Positions 1 to 8,183 of a stretch of 64,000 nucleotides of DNA are shown piece after piece. The stretch's first letter is position 1. Every line of letters begins with the position of its first letter. The DNA lies in assembly GCA_934539245.1 (NCBI GenBank), contig CAKTCK010000010.1, positions 1 to 64,000 of the forward strand. Direction: 5' to 3'. This stretch comes from an uncultured Faecalibacterium sp. Its GTDB lineage: Bacteria; Bacillota; Clostridia; Oscillospirales; Ruminococcaceae. The notes under the pieces are model-generated. The model was given only the letters and a program-made list of their open reading frames with translations. It was not told the DNA's origin and made no database searches. A program made the position numbers and the translations under genes.

Positions 1-759
1 CTGGCCGCTACCGGTCTGGTGGACTTCACCCAGAAGCAGTCCGCTGCCATCGCCATCATCGGCGGTGCCGACGGCCCCACCGCTATCTTCGTTACCTCCC
101 GTCTGGCACCTGAGCTGCTGGGCAGTATCGCCGTGGCAGCGTACAGCTACATGGCACTGGTGCCCGTTATCCAGCCGCCCATCATGAAGGCGCTGACCAC
201 CTCCAAGGAGCGCTCTGTGGTCATGAAGCAGCTGCGCACCGTCTCCAAGACCGAGAAGATCATCTTCCCCATCATGGTCACCATCATCGTTTCCCTCATC
301 GTGCCTGATGCCGCCGTTCTGGTCGGTATGCTGATGCTGGGCAACCTGATGAAGGAGTGCGGCGTTGTGGATCGTATCCAGAAGACCGCCGGTAATGAGC
401 TGATGAACATCATCACCATCTTCCTGGCTCTGTCTGTTGGCTGCACCACCAGTGCAAACACCTTCCTGAACACCCGCACCCTGTTCATCATCGTGCTGGG
501 TCTGATCGCCTTCTCCTTCGGCACCGCAGCCGGTGTGCTGTGCGGCAAGGTCATGTACAAGCTGACCGGCGGTCAGGTGAACCCCCTGATCGGTTCTGCC
601 GGCGTTTCCGCTGTGCCTATGGCCGCTCGTGTTTCCCAGAAGGTGGGTCAGAGCGAGAACCCCTCCAACTTCCTGCTGATGCACGCCATGGGTCCCAACG
701 TGGCCGGCGTTATCGGTTCTGCCGTTGCTGCTGGTATTCTGATCAATATCTTCGGCTAA
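1..759 (+). CDS. Na+-translocating decarboxylase beta subunit (5' truncated)
   Basis: The reading frame is open from base 1, so the N-terminus lies outside the window; 252 residues remain. The product is the polytopic membrane subunit that couples decarboxylation of a carboxybiotin carrier to Na+ export (oxaloacetate, methylmalonyl-CoA or glutaconyl-CoA decarboxylase beta subunit, OadB/MmdB/GcdB). Seen directly: the family motif GGADGPT at residues 21-27 of the visible part, several hydrophobic helices, and the conserved C-terminal stretch with PMAARV and HAMGPNVAG. The substrate cannot be decided because the carboxyltransferase and biotin subunits are not in the window. A strong terminator follows, so this is the last gene of its operon. 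Confidence 0.92.
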   Translation: MAATGLVDFTQKQSAAIAIIGGADGPTAIFVTSRLAPELLGSIAVAAYSYMALVPVIQPPIMKALTTSKERSVVMKQLRTVSKTEKIIFPIMVTIIVSLIVPDAAVLVGMLMLGNLMKECGVVDRIQKTAGNELMNIITIFLALSVGCTTSANTFLNTRTLFIIVLGLIAFSFGTAAGVLCGKVMYKLTGGQVNPLIGSAGVSAVPMAARVSQKVGQSENPSNFLLMHAMGPNVAGVIGSAVAAGILINIFG

Positions 760-781
760 GCAAAACCTGAAGCACTATCCC

Positions 782-818
782 AAGAGCCATCGCACAAGGC
801 TGTGCGGTGGCTCTTTTT
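782..818 (+). terminator. Intrinsic terminator after the decarboxylase subunit
   Basis: A 15-bp arm starting AAGAGCCATCGCAC pairs with its complement after a short loop and is followed by TTTTTGTT. It closes the operon ending at 759. Confidence 0.9.
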
Positions 819-830
819 GTTCACGAGAGG

Positions 831-905
831 GAGTTAAGGCGTCCCCTTGGGGGAGCTGGCTGCGAACGCAGAGAGCAGACTGAGGGGGTAATCCCGCCGC
901 AGAGA
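831..905. repeat. Short GC-rich imperfect hairpin element
   Basis: The block carries CCCCTTGGGGGAGCTG, then a small CTGCG-AAC-CGCAG hairpin, then CAGACTGAGGGGG, so outer and inner arms pair imperfectly. It has no reading frame with a ribosome binding site. From memory it resembles a family of dispersed CCCC...GGGG hairpin repeats frequent in Faecalibacterium and relatives; only one copy was seen here, so membership is inference. Confidence 0.5.
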
Positions 906-1016
906 TTATTCGAAATCGTGTTAGAATTGGCTCTTTTCCTATTTGTGTTTGTCAGCTGCTTGTGCTATCATAGAGAAAACAGGGCGCAAAATGCCCCAAA
1001 ACAGGAGGGAGCCGTT

Positions 1017-1709
1017 ATGGAAAAAATCAAGCTTGAGGTTGCAGGCATTCCGGCTGTCCTGTACGGTAAGCGCAGCCGCAGGGTCTATCTCTATGTCCAC
1101 GGCAAAAACGGCAGCGCGACCGAGGCTGCCCGCTTTGCCCGCACAGCCTGCCCGGCAGGCTGGCAGGTGCTGGCTGTCGACCTGCCGGAGCACGGCACCC
1201 GGAAAAACAGCCCGGAAAAGCTGGTGCCGTGGGTGGTCACCCGGGAGCTGCAGGCAGTCTACGCCCGGATGCAGTCGGTGTGGAAGCATATCCGGGTGTA
1301 TGGGGTCAGCATCGGGGCATGGTTTGCCATGCAGGCGTTGCAGTCGCAGCAGCCGGAAAAGGCGCTGCTTGTCTCCCCGTTGGTGGATATGGAAAAGCTC
1401 ATCCTTGACCTGATGCAGCAGGCGGGGGTAACGGAGGAGCAGCTGCGCGCAGCAGGGGAGATCTCTACCGCCATGGGAGAGACCCTCTCGTGGTCGTACC
1501 TGTGCTGGGTAAGGGAACATCCCTTACACTGGAAAGTGCCCACACAGGTGCTTTATGCCGATACAGACCCTCTTACCGGGCACGCCGCCATGGAGCAGTT
1601 TCGGCAGCAGACCGGGGCGCACCTGACCATTCTGGAGGGCGGGGAACACTGGTTCCATACCGAGACCCAGCTTGCCGCCCTGCAAGGCTGGGAAAGCTAT
1701 CATTTATAA
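1017..1709 (+). CDS. Alpha/beta hydrolase
   Basis: This 230-residue cytosolic protein has the features of a small serine hydrolase: HGKNG at 28-32 as the oxyanion-hole strand, nucleophile elbow GVSIG at 96-100 (Ser98), a candidate acid at Asp182 or Asp184 and candidate His211 or His214 in GGEHWFH. The start is the ATG at 1017, nine bases after AGGAGGG; the frame is open further upstream but has no other good ribosome binding site and overlaps the repeat element. It stands alone between a terminator and a palindromic element. The substrate is unknown; carboxylesterase or acyl hydrolase activity is only a family-level guess. Confidence 0.85.
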   Translation: MEKIKLEVAGIPAVLYGKRSRRVYLYVHGKNGSATEAARFARTACPAGWQVLAVDLPEHGTRKNSPEKLVPWVVTRELQAVYARMQSVWKHIRVYGVSIGAWFAMQALQSQQPEKALLVSPLVDMEKLILDLMQQAGVTEEQLRAAGEISTAMGETLSWSYLCWVREHPLHWKVPTQVLYADTDPLTGHAAMEQFRQQTGAHLTILEGGEHWFHTETQLAALQGWESYHL

Positions 1710-1731
1710 TAAGCAGTTTTTCTTTCTCCAA

Positions 1732-1792
1732 CCTGTGAAAACGTAAGCCCGGAAAATCCGCGGATTTTCCGGGCTTACATATAAAATACTCT
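1732..1792. repeat. Palindromic intergenic element, copy A
   Basis: Positions 1743-1778 form a perfect 36-bp palindrome (arm GTAAGCCCGGAAAATCCG). It is flanked by GTGAAAA on the left and ATATAAAAT then TCTTCC on the right. The same flanks and a related palindrome occur at 27048-27110, with changes that keep the stem paired. Read on the minus strand the stem is followed by TTTTCAC and may act as a second terminator behind cstA. Confidence 0.75.
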
Positions 1793-1800
1793 TCCACAAC

Positions 1801-1841
1801 AAAACGCCGCTGACGGCTTTGTGCATCGTCAGCGGCGTTTT
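1801..1841 (-). terminator. Terminator of cstA (possibly bidirectional)
   Basis: AAAACGCCGCTGAC pairs perfectly with GTCAGCGGCGTTTT across a 13-base loop. Runs of A and T on both sides let it act in both directions, serving the convergent hydrolase and cstA genes. Confidence 0.88.
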
Positions 1842-1879
1842 GCTTATTGAAAACAGGATTGTGAATGGCAGAATTAAGA

Positions 1880-3607
1880 TCAGACCTTTGCTTCGCTGTT
1901 GTGTTCAGCCTTCTTGTATGCAGAGAAGGAGTGGAACACAATGTTCACGCCCAGCACGATCAGCAGCACGGCAAGGATCAGCTGCAGGCCGTTTGCGATG
2001 AACACAGCGCCCCAAGTGGTCTCACCGGCAGGGATGGTAACAGAAGCGGCGGTGCTGATGGCCTTGACCATAGCGATCAGGCGCTGCACCAGTGCGGTAA
2101 AGGTGACGCACAGCATAATGACCAGCGGGGGGAACAGCATTTTGTTGCTGCGGCCGGTCACCTTCAGGAACACGCACAGGGTAGCCAGCACCAGTGCGCT
2201 CAGCAGCTGGTTGGCAGAGCCGAACAGCGGCCAGATGTTGGCGTAGCCGATCTTGGTCAGGATGAAGCCGAACACCAGCGTGATGAAGGTGGAGAAGTAC
2301 ACATTGCAGAACAGCTTGCGCCAGCCCTCAGCGTGCTCCATGTCGTCCACGCTGAACAGCTCCTGGAAGCTCATGCGGCCAATGCGGGCCACGGCATCCA
2401 GACTGGTCAGAGCCAGTGCGGAAACGCACATGGTCATGAACACGGTAGCAGCGTAAGCGGGCACGCCGAACATCTCAAAGAAGCCGGCAACACCGCGGCT
2501 GAAGATCTGGAAGGGAGTACCGGCGGCAGGGGTGCCATCGGCAGCTGCGGCAGCACCGGCTACGCACAGAGCCAGAACAGCCAGCAGGCTTTCAAGGATC
2601 ATGGCACCGTAGCCGACCTTCAGCATATCCTTCTCGTTCTCAACGGTCTTGGAGGAAGTACCGGAAGAAACAAGGCTGTGGAAGCCGGAAACTGCACCGC
2701 AAGCCACGGTGACGAACAGGATGGGGAACATGGTGCCCAGCTTTTCGTTGGTAAAGCCAGTGAACACGGGCAGGTTCATGGTGGGGTGTGCAACCAGCAG
2801 GCCGACCACAGCGCCCACGATCATGGCCACGAACATAAAGGTGGTCATGTGGTCACGGGGCTGCTTGAGCAGCCACATGGGCAGCACGGCAGCAAAGAAG
2901 ATGTACACAAAAGTGATGTAGCTCCAAGCGGCCTTGCCCAGGATCAGGGGCAGGTTTGCGCCGATGACAAAGGACAGCACGATGAACACGATGCTGATAA
3001 CACTTTCCTTCCAGCCGGAGAAGTTGAACTTCTTCTGCAGCAGGCCAAAGACAACGGCGAACACCATGAACATGATAGAAACCATACCGGCAGCGCCGTT
3101 GGTCTTGGCAGCCTCGACCATTGCGCCGTCTGCACCAAAGGCATTGAAGGTGCCGGCAACCATGTCCGCAAAGGCGGCAATAACGATGCCGCAGAACAGC
3201 CAGCAGAACAGCAGGAACAGCTTGCGGCCGGTCTTGCCGATGTACTTTTCGATCAGCATACCCATGCTCTTGCCGTCGTTCTTAACGGAAGCATACAGAG
3301 CGCCAAAGTCGGTAACAGCGCCGAAGAAGATGCCGCCCAGCAGCACCCACAGCAGCACCGGCAGCCAGCCGAAGGCTGCGGCCTGAATGGCACCAGTAAC
3401 AGGGCCTGCACCGGCAATGGAGCTGAACTGGTGGGCAAACACCGTCCAGCCGTTGGTGGGCACATAGTCCCGGCCATCCTCGTGGACGACTGCCGGGGTC
3501 TTGGCTGCGGGGTCGATGCCCCATTTGTTAGCCAGCCAGCGGCCGTAAAGCACATAAGCGCCAAATAGGCACACCGCTGCGATCAATACGATGACCAGCG
3601 TATTCAT
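1880..3607 (-). CDS. cstA: CstA family carbon-starvation carrier
   Basis: A 575-residue polytopic membrane protein of the CstA/BtsT family, starting MNTLVIVLIA and carrying the conserved N-terminal region with PTNGW and FAHQFSSIAGAGPVTG. Family members import pyruvate or have been linked to peptide use under starvation. It is shorter than the roughly 700-residue enterobacterial members, as is common for Gram-positive versions. The start ATG at 3607 follows a GGAAAGAGG ribosome binding site. It is monocistronic, ending at a strong terminator. A T-box leader lies directly upstream, so its expression should respond to uncharging of a tRNA; that points to an amino-acid-related role rather than plain carbon starvation, which is inference. 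Confidence 0.93.
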   Translation of the reverse strand: MNTLVIVLIAAVCLFGAYVLYGRWLANKWGIDPAAKTPAVVHEDGRDYVPTNGWTVFAHQFSSIAGAGPVTGAIQAAAFGWLPVLLWVLLGGIFFGAVTDFGALYASVKNDGKSMGMLIEKYIGKTGRKLFLLFCWLFCGIVIAAFADMVAGTFNAFGADGAMVEAAKTNGAAGMVSIMFMVFAVVFGLLQKKFNFSGWKESVISIVFIVLSFVIGANLPLILGKAAWSYITFVYIFFAAVLPMWLLKQPRDHMTTFMFVAMIVGAVVGLLVAHPTMNLPVFTGFTNEKLGTMFPILFVTVACGAVSGFHSLVSSGTSSKTVENEKDMLKVGYGAMILESLLAVLALCVAGAAAAADGTPAAGTPFQIFSRGVAGFFEMFGVPAYAATVFMTMCVSALALTSLDAVARIGRMSFQELFSVDDMEHAEGWRKLFCNVYFSTFITLVFGFILTKIGYANIWPLFGSANQLLSALVLATLCVFLKVTGRSNKMLFPPLVIMLCVTFTALVQRLIAMVKAISTAASVTIPAGETTWGAVFIANGLQLILAVLLIVLGVNIVFHSFSAYKKAEHNSEAKV

Positions 3608-3689
3608 AGTTTTCTACCTCTTTCCTTTTTTCACTCTGCAACAGGTTCGGAACGATAGGCTGCCGTCCGGCAAAGCATTGCCCCGGAGC

Positions 3690-4028
3690 GTAAAAAACCT
3701 TCGCCCTCAGCACATGACCGATCCTTCCGGTCACACTCCGAAGACGAAGGCTTCTGCTCCCGCCTGCCAGGGCAAGGGCAATACTCCGCGGTACCACTTC
3801 GATTGCTGTGTTAAAACAGCCGCTCTCCCACGCATGGTACACTGACCATGCTGCCCGATAACGTGGGCTGGACGGCACTGTGCTACTGAGGGGCACAAAA
3901 CCCGGTTCACACAGGCTGCTCGCAGGCGAGGGTCCTCTGCTCCTGACTGCCGCTTTTTCACCCGAGAAGCGGCTCGCTGAAAGAGGGTGATGCAGAAGAT
4001 CATGTCCTGTTCCTTGCATTTGCTGAAT
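3690..4028 (-). promoter_or_regulatory. T-box riboswitch leader of cstA
   Basis: On the minus strand the leader contains the T-box sequence AAGTGGTACCGCGG (plus-strand 3786-3799), a stem-I-like region with AGCGAGCCG...CGGGTGAAA resembling the AG-bulge and distal loop of known T-boxes (about 3940-3985), and a final terminator hairpin CCTTCG/CGAAGG with an inner TGACCG/CGGTCA stem and TTTTTT (3691-3752). The base after TGG is T, which would pair with an A discriminator base. I could not assign the specifier codon by eye. The only gene downstream before the next terminator is cstA. Confidence 0.85.
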
Positions 4029-4039
4029 GATTGTGTCCT

Positions 4040-4068
4040 ACTTTATTCCCGTTTTCATCAATTGTCAA
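4040..4068 (-). promoter_or_regulatory. Promoter of the cstA T-box transcript
   Basis: Minus-strand TTGACA (4063-4068), a 17-base spacer and TAAAGT (4040-4045) lie just upstream of the T-box stem I, leaving a leader of about 425 nt before the cstA start. Confidence 0.75.
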
Positions 4069-4202
4069 TATTTCTGTCACAAGTTCAGAGGATGCGCCAA
4101 TTCAAGCCATTTTCTGGGAATAATTTTTAGGTGATTTTCTTTCATGTGTGAAGAGAATAAAACTAAACACGTCTATAATTGAAAACCGTTCACCCACAGG
4201 TC

Positions 4203-4231
4203 TTGACTTTCACACTTTGAAGTGCTAAAGT
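4203..4231 (+). promoter_or_regulatory. Promoter of the TrpR-like regulator
   Basis: TTGACT (4203-4208), 17-base spacer, TAAAGT (4226-4231). The leader down to 4311 holds a GC-rich GGCAG/CTGCC pairing near 4257-4290 with no U-run. Confidence 0.65.
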
Positions 4232-4310
4232 AGTAGCGTACAGAATATTCCGTGCGGCAGAACTGTCTGCTTTGGCCGCTGCCGTCGCTGTTATAATAAG
4301 GAGAAAAACA

Positions 4311-4619
4311 ATGACTGAAAAAAATTCCAGAAGAAACGAGACAACGGATGCACTGTTTGACGCCATCCTCAGTCTGGAGAGCAGGGAAGAGTGCTACGCC
4401 TTTTTTGAGGATCTGTGCACTGTGAAGGAAATCTCGGATATGGCACAACGCTTACAGGCAGCGAAGCTCCTGCTGGATGGTGCCACCTATGAGCAGATCG
4501 TTAAGGCAGTGGAAATCAGCACCGCCACCATCAGCCGTATCAACCGCTGCATCCAGTACGGCTCCGGCGGCTACCGCGATACCATCGAGAAGGTGCGCGC
4601 ACAGGCGGAAAAGCAGTAA
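4311..4619 (+). CDS. TrpR/YerC-like DNA-binding protein
   Basis: A 102-residue protein of the TrpR-related YerC/YecD family: helical N-terminus, then AQRLQAAKLLLDG and a helix-turn-helix around TYEQIVKAVEISTATISRI. The family resembles the E. coli Trp repressor in fold but its ligand is usually unknown. The ATG at 4311 follows AAGGAG with good spacing; an upstream in-frame extension lacks a start signal. It is transcribed from its own promoter and is followed by the uncharacterised gene at 4679. Which operon it controls is not visible; the neighbouring cstA is divergent and has its own T-box. Confidence 0.85.
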   Translation: MTEKNSRRNETTDALFDAILSLESREECYAFFEDLCTVKEISDMAQRLQAAKLLLDGATYEQIVKAVEISTATISRINRCIQYGSGGYRDTIEKVRAQAEKQ

Positions 4620-4678
4620 CAGCCACACCCGCTGCGGCATAGGATAGGGCACACGACCGGAAAGGAAGGTTTTGCCCT

Positions 4679-5005
4679 ATGATGATCGATACACCCTGCG
4701 CCCGTTCTCAGTGCCCGGAGATGCCCAAGGTCAGCCTGGATCAGGCTGTTGTGGACCTAATGGAAAGCATTGCCTTGCAGGAAACGGCGCTCAGCCACAT
4801 TTTGTGTGCCGAAAGCCGGAAGATGCAGAAGGCCATGGATCTGGATGGTCTGGATCTTTGCAAGCTGCTGGAGGTGAACGACTCCGCTACCAACATGGTG
4901 CACGCCGTCGCAAACCTTGAACTGGTGCTCAAGGATAAGCTGGAGTTCGTTTCCAACAACCTCTATGTCCCGGGGGACAGCGGCTGCCCGTCGCCTGCGC
5001 AGTAA
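4679..5005 (+). CDS. Uncharacterised 108-residue helical protein
   Basis: The protein starts MMIDTPCARSQ behind GGAAAGGAAGG and is mostly helical, with LMESIALQETALSHILCAE and later LEVNDSATNMVHAV and LELVLKDKLEFV. The pattern 'ESIAL-ET-L-HIL-AE ... L-VN-S' is, from memory, shared with small clostridial proteins that are sometimes found with spore-surface or collagen-like genes; I do not assign that function. No signal peptide or membrane segment is seen. It lies 59 bases after the TrpR-like gene and before a terminator, so the two are probably one transcript. Confidence 0.65.
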   Translation: MMIDTPCARSQCPEMPKVSLDQAVVDLMESIALQETALSHILCAESRKMQKAMDLDGLDLCKLLEVNDSATNMVHAVANLELVLKDKLEFVSNNLYVPGDSGCPSPAQ

Positions 5006-5037
5006 CCATATTCAGCAGAGAATTATTTTAGATTTGT

Positions 5038-5079
5038 GGATAGCGGAACGTCTGCGGGCGTTCCGCTATCCCATTTTCA
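5038..5079 (+). terminator. Intrinsic terminator
   Basis: GGATAGCGGAACG and its exact complement enclose an eight-base loop, followed by CCATTTTC. It ends the 4311-5005 transcript. Confidence 0.8.
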
Positions 5080-5154
5080 CGGCAAAGAATACTCCTTTCT
5101 GCTGACACGTCCGTGAAAATTCTGCATAAGAGACAGAAAAATCTTTTGTTGGAA

Positions 5155-5183
5155 TTGCTGATGTATCAAATCTGTGCTATACT
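5155..5183 (+). promoter_or_regulatory. Promoter of the HAD phosphatase gene
   Basis: TTGCTG (5155-5160), 17-base spacer, TATACT (5178-5183); the predicted start point is about ten bases before the ATG at 5199. Confidence 0.65.
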
Positions 5184-5198
5184 ATTGGATGTATCACC

Positions 5199-5873
5199 AT
5201 GAAAGCGAGGAATGTAACATTGCTGCATTATGATGCGATCCTATTTGATGTGGACGGGACGCTGATCGATTCGGCCCCCGGTATCATTCATACATTGCAA
5301 GAGGTTTTCTGCACCATGGGTGTGGATGTGTCCGGCGTAAACCTGCGCCGGTATCTGGGTCCGCCGCTGCGCAAAAGCTTCGGCGAGCACTTTACCGACC
5401 CGGCGCTGATCGAAAAGGCTACTGCCCTTTACCGCACGAGCTACGCGGTGAAGGGCAGCCACGAGTGTGCCGTGTTCCCGGGCGTTCCGCAGATGCTGCA
5501 AACCTTGAAGAACGCGGGCTTTCTCCTGTACACCGCTACGTCTAAGCCCACCAAGGTGGTCACCCCCATTTTGGAAGAGCAGGGGCTGGCACAGTATTTT
5601 GATTTCATCGGCGGTGCCTCCATGGACGAGAGCCGGGACACCAAGACCGAAGTCGTGCGTTATGTGCTCAGCCAGCCCGCCTTGCAGGGCAAGCGGGTAC
5701 TAATGGTGGGCGACCGCAACGATGATATGCGGGGCGCTGCCGACTGCGGGCTGGATGCTGCCGGTGTGCTGTACGGCTACGGCAGCCGGGAAGAACTGGA
5801 AGCTTTCCATCCGGTGCTGCTGGCCGAAAGCTGCGCCGACCTTACCGACCGGCTGCTGGCAGCCCGGGTATGA
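5199..5873 (+). CDS. HAD hydrolase, phosphoglycolate-phosphatase-like
   Basis: A 224-residue HAD-superfamily subclass IA phosphatase. Motif I is DVDGTLIDS near residues 18-26, motif II is TATSKP, and motif III/IV is MVGDRNDDMRGA. A helical cap lies between motif I and II. Proteins of this kind dephosphorylate phosphoglycolate or small sugar/nucleotide phosphates; the substrate cannot be told from the sequence. ATG at 5199 is used here, but a TTG at 5220 lies a better distance after GCGAGG and would give a protein seven residues shorter. The next gene begins 40 bases downstream and could share the transcript. Confidence 0.85.
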   Translation: MKARNVTLLHYDAILFDVDGTLIDSAPGIIHTLQEVFCTMGVDVSGVNLRRYLGPPLRKSFGEHFTDPALIEKATALYRTSYAVKGSHECAVFPGVPQMLQTLKNAGFLLYTATSKPTKVVTPILEEQGLAQYFDFIGGASMDESRDTKTEVVRYVLSQPALQGKRVLMVGDRNDDMRGAADCGLDAAGVLYGYGSREELEAFHPVLLAESCADLTDRLLAARV

Positions 5874-5912
5874 CAGGAAGTTTCATTCCTTCGGAAGGAG
5901 AATGGATAGAAT

Positions 5913-7820
5913 ATGAGAAGCAATAACCAAAAGGAGAATCAGGCGCTGACCCCGATGCAGAAGCAGGCGGTGCTGGTGTGCATCGTGTGTGCACTGGCGG
6001 CGCTGCTGACCATCGGCATCACCCTTACCATGCTCAAGCGGGGTAAGAACCCAACGGAGCAGCCGGGGGATTCTTCCATTGATACCCCCGCGCCCGCCCC
6101 GGAAGGGGAGGAGGATATCTCTGACCACTATCAGATCAACGAGACCTCCAGTGCTCTGCTCACCGGGACTGCCGATGCCGGCAATGCCTATCAGGAGCAG
6201 ACCCTTTTTATCGGCGATTCCAACACGGTGCGTCTGTACGCCAACGGTCTGATCTCGCTGCAGCAGTTCTGCGCCAAGGAGGGCATTGGCACCAGTGCCG
6301 CCCTGAACGAGGGTATCGTCACCTTTAAGCGGGACGATAACCGCTACACCATCGCACAGGCAGTGGCAAAAATGAAGCCCCGCCGGGTGGTCATCATGCT
6401 GGGCACCAACGACAACGGCATGAATACCGAGGACTTTATCAGCAACTATACCGCGCTGGTGCAGGCCATTCAGGCCAGCTATCCCTATACCGATATCATT
6501 GTCAACACGGTGCCGCCGGTCCCGTCCAACCACTCTAACTACCCCAACATGGACCAGACCCGCATTGACGATTTCAATATGGCACTGCTGACCATGTGCG
6601 AGCAGCTGGGCGTCAAGTTCCTCAACTCTGCCGAGGCGCTCAAGGACGCCAACGGCTACGGCAATGTGGATTACTACCAGAGCGGCGATATCCACCTTAA
6701 GCCCGCAGGCCTGAAGGTGCTGCTGAAGTATCTGCGCACCCACGCCTATGAGACCGAGGATCGCCGCCCGGATACCAATAATATCCCCACCCGTGCCGAG
6801 TATACCGCCAACCCCAGCTCTGCGGTGGAAGCACCCAGCAGCTCGGAGGTGGCTTCCTCCTCTGTTGTTGAGGACAAAACGGAGTATCAGGCCGGTTACC
6901 GTGTGGATAAAACCGGCGGCGGTACCCTGACCTGCGGCAACGAGAGCGGCAAGTCCCTTATCGTCAAGGTGACCAGCGCAGCCCAGACTGTTACGGTGAC
7001 CGCAGTGCCGGAGGACGGCTATGTGTTCGTCAAGTGGAGCGATGGCGTGACCAAACGCACCCGCACCGATACCAATTTTGACCAGAACGTGGATGTGACC
7101 GCTGTGTTTGCAGCCGCTTCCATCCAGATCAGCAGCAGCGGCAAGGCTGTGCTGGGGGATGCCTACACCTTTAAAGCTACCCTCAAGGGCAAGTATCTGG
7201 ATGCTTCCAGCATCCGCTGGTATGTCAACGGCAGCGAGGTAACACAGGCTGCCGGCAAGACCACCGTAAAGGGCGAGGTAGACCCCTCCATGGTGGGCGG
7301 TACCTTCCGGGTGTACGCCACCGCCAGCTATAACGACTGCACCGTGACCAGCAATAAGCTGGAGCTTACGGTCAGCGGTGCACCGTCCAGTTCGTCCAGC
7401 AGCACCAGCAGTTCCAGTGCGTCCTCTAAGGAGGATAAGCCTGCTTCTTCTAAGGAAGAAACGTCCTCCTCTAAGGAAGATAAACCGGCCTCTTCCAAGG
7501 AAGAGAAGCCCGCTTCCTCCTCTTCGAACGGTACCTCTGAAAGCACCGGCAGCTCCTCCAAGGTAGAGAAGCCCGCCTCCTCTGCGGCTTCTTCTAAGGA
7601 AGAAAAGCCTGTCTCTTCTTCGCAGAGCAACTCCTCTTCCAAGGAGGAAAAACCTGCTTCCTCTAAGCAGGAGCATGCAGCTTCCTCCAAGGAGGAAAAA
7701 CCGGCTTCTTCTAAAGAAGAAAAGCCTGCTTCTTCTTCGCAGAGCAGCTCTTCTTCCAAAGAGGAAAAGCCTGCTTCTTCCAAGACCGAGGCCAGCGCCA
7801 GCAAGGAAGCTGCCAACTAA
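5913..7820 (+). CDS. Membrane-anchored SGNH/GDSL hydrolase with InlB-like repeat and Ser/Lys/Glu/Pro tail
   Basis: A 635-residue surface protein. Residues about 18-40 form a single N-terminal membrane anchor. An SGNH esterase domain follows with block I FIGDSNTV, block III LGTNDNG and block V GDIHLKPAG, so the Ser-Asn-His set is intact. Next come a GY-x-F-KWSDG region resembling the divergent InlB B-repeat (about residues 328-395) and an Ig-like segment. The last 145 residues are repeats of SSKEEKPA-type units. Families of this sort deacylate cell-wall or polysaccharide acetyl groups; here the tail probably spans the wall. No LPXTG signal is present. The start ATG at 5913 follows GGAAGGAG. 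Confidence 0.85.
   Translation: MRSNNQKENQALTPMQKQAVLVCIVCALAALLTIGITLTMLKRGKNPTEQPGDSSIDTPAPAPEGEEDISDHYQINETSSALLTGTADAGNAYQEQTLFIGDSNTVRLYANGLISLQQFCAKEGIGTSAALNEGIVTFKRDDNRYTIAQAVAKMKPRRVVIMLGTNDNGMNTEDFISNYTALVQAIQASYPYTDIIVNTVPPVPSNHSNYPNMDQTRIDDFNMALLTMCEQLGVKFLNSAEALKDANGYGNVDYYQSGDIHLKPAGLKVLLKYLRTHAYETEDRRPDTNNIPTRAEYTANPSSAVEAPSSSEVASSSVVEDKTEYQAGYRVDKTGGGTLTCGNESGKSLIVKVTSAAQTVTVTAVPEDGYVFVKWSDGVTKRTRTDTNFDQNVDVTAVFAAASIQISSSGKAVLGDAYTFKATLKGKYLDASSIRWYVNGSEVTQAAGKTTVKGEVDPSMVGGTFRVYATASYNDCTVTSNKLELTVSGAPSSSSSSTSSSSASSKEDKPASSKEETSSSKEDKPASSKEEKPASSSSNGTSESTGSSSKVEKPASSAASSKEEKPVSSSQSNSSSKEEKPASSKQEHAASSKEEKPASSKEEKPASSSQSSSSSKEEKPASSKTEASASKEAAN
7381..7815 (+). repeat. Degenerate in-frame repeats encoding Ser/Lys/Glu/Pro units
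   Basis: The DNA repeats a unit reading as SSKEEKPA or a close variant more than ten times, interrupted by Ser-rich spacers. Units are often 24 or 27 bases and vary mainly at third positions. It is part of the surface hydrolase gene. Confidence 0.85.
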
Positions 7821-7875
7821 GGGCACATTCCGCGTCCGCGCCGCATAGGCTGGCGGGAGAGGAAGGTGGAGCCCT

Positions 7876-8097
7876 ATGTACTGGCAAGAAATGCGCACGC
7901 CCTCCCTGCCCGGGGAGAACGATGTGACCAACGGCAGCGTGGATTACTACGACACCGACTGGGAAAACGTGGATAACAGCGCACTGGAGGAAGAAATGCA
8001 GAAATGCGGTCTGACGCCCTGCGAGGGAAAGGCAACGTGCCCGGACAACACCCCGGCACAAACAGACCTGTCTGCGTATGAAATCGTTTCTGAATAA
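7876..8097 (+). CDS. Small acidic protein, unknown
   Basis: A 73-residue acidic protein beginning MYWQEMRTPSLPGEND with three Cys residues late in the chain. It has a good GAGAGGAAGG ribosome binding site and a terminator directly after its stop, which supports a real gene. The upstream context GGAAGGT-N-GCCCTATG is much like that of the gene at 4679. No domain was recognised. Confidence 0.6.
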   Translation: MYWQEMRTPSLPGENDVTNGSVDYYDTDWENVDNSALEEEMQKCGLTPCEGKATCPDNTPAQTDLSAYEIVSE

Positions 8098-8098
8098 C

Positions 8099-8140
8099 GA
8101 GAAGCCAGCTCTGCCGGGGGTGGGGCTGGCTTCTCCCTGT
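8099..8140 (+). terminator. Intrinsic terminator
   Basis: GAGAAGCCAGC pairs with GCTGGCTTCTC around a GC-rich loop, followed by CCTGTT. It separates the small acidic gene from the nucleotidase gene. Confidence 0.7.
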
Positions 8141-8183
8141 TGATACACCAAAGTGGGAAATGCTGAAAAGAAAGTGAGATACT

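Noticed and set aside
1865-3568. 567-codon plus-strand open frame
   Set aside because: It is antisense to cstA, full of His, Gln and Gly as expected of a reversed GC-rich membrane gene, and lacks a ribosome binding site.
7381-7815. Possible CRISPR-like repeat array
   Set aside because: Repeats are contiguous, in frame, of varied length and encode Ser/Lys/Glu/Pro units; there are no unique spacers.
5883-7931. 682-codon minus-strand open frame opposite the SGNH hydrolase
   Set aside because: Low-complexity shadow of the Ser/Lys/Glu repeats; the plus frame has recognised motifs.
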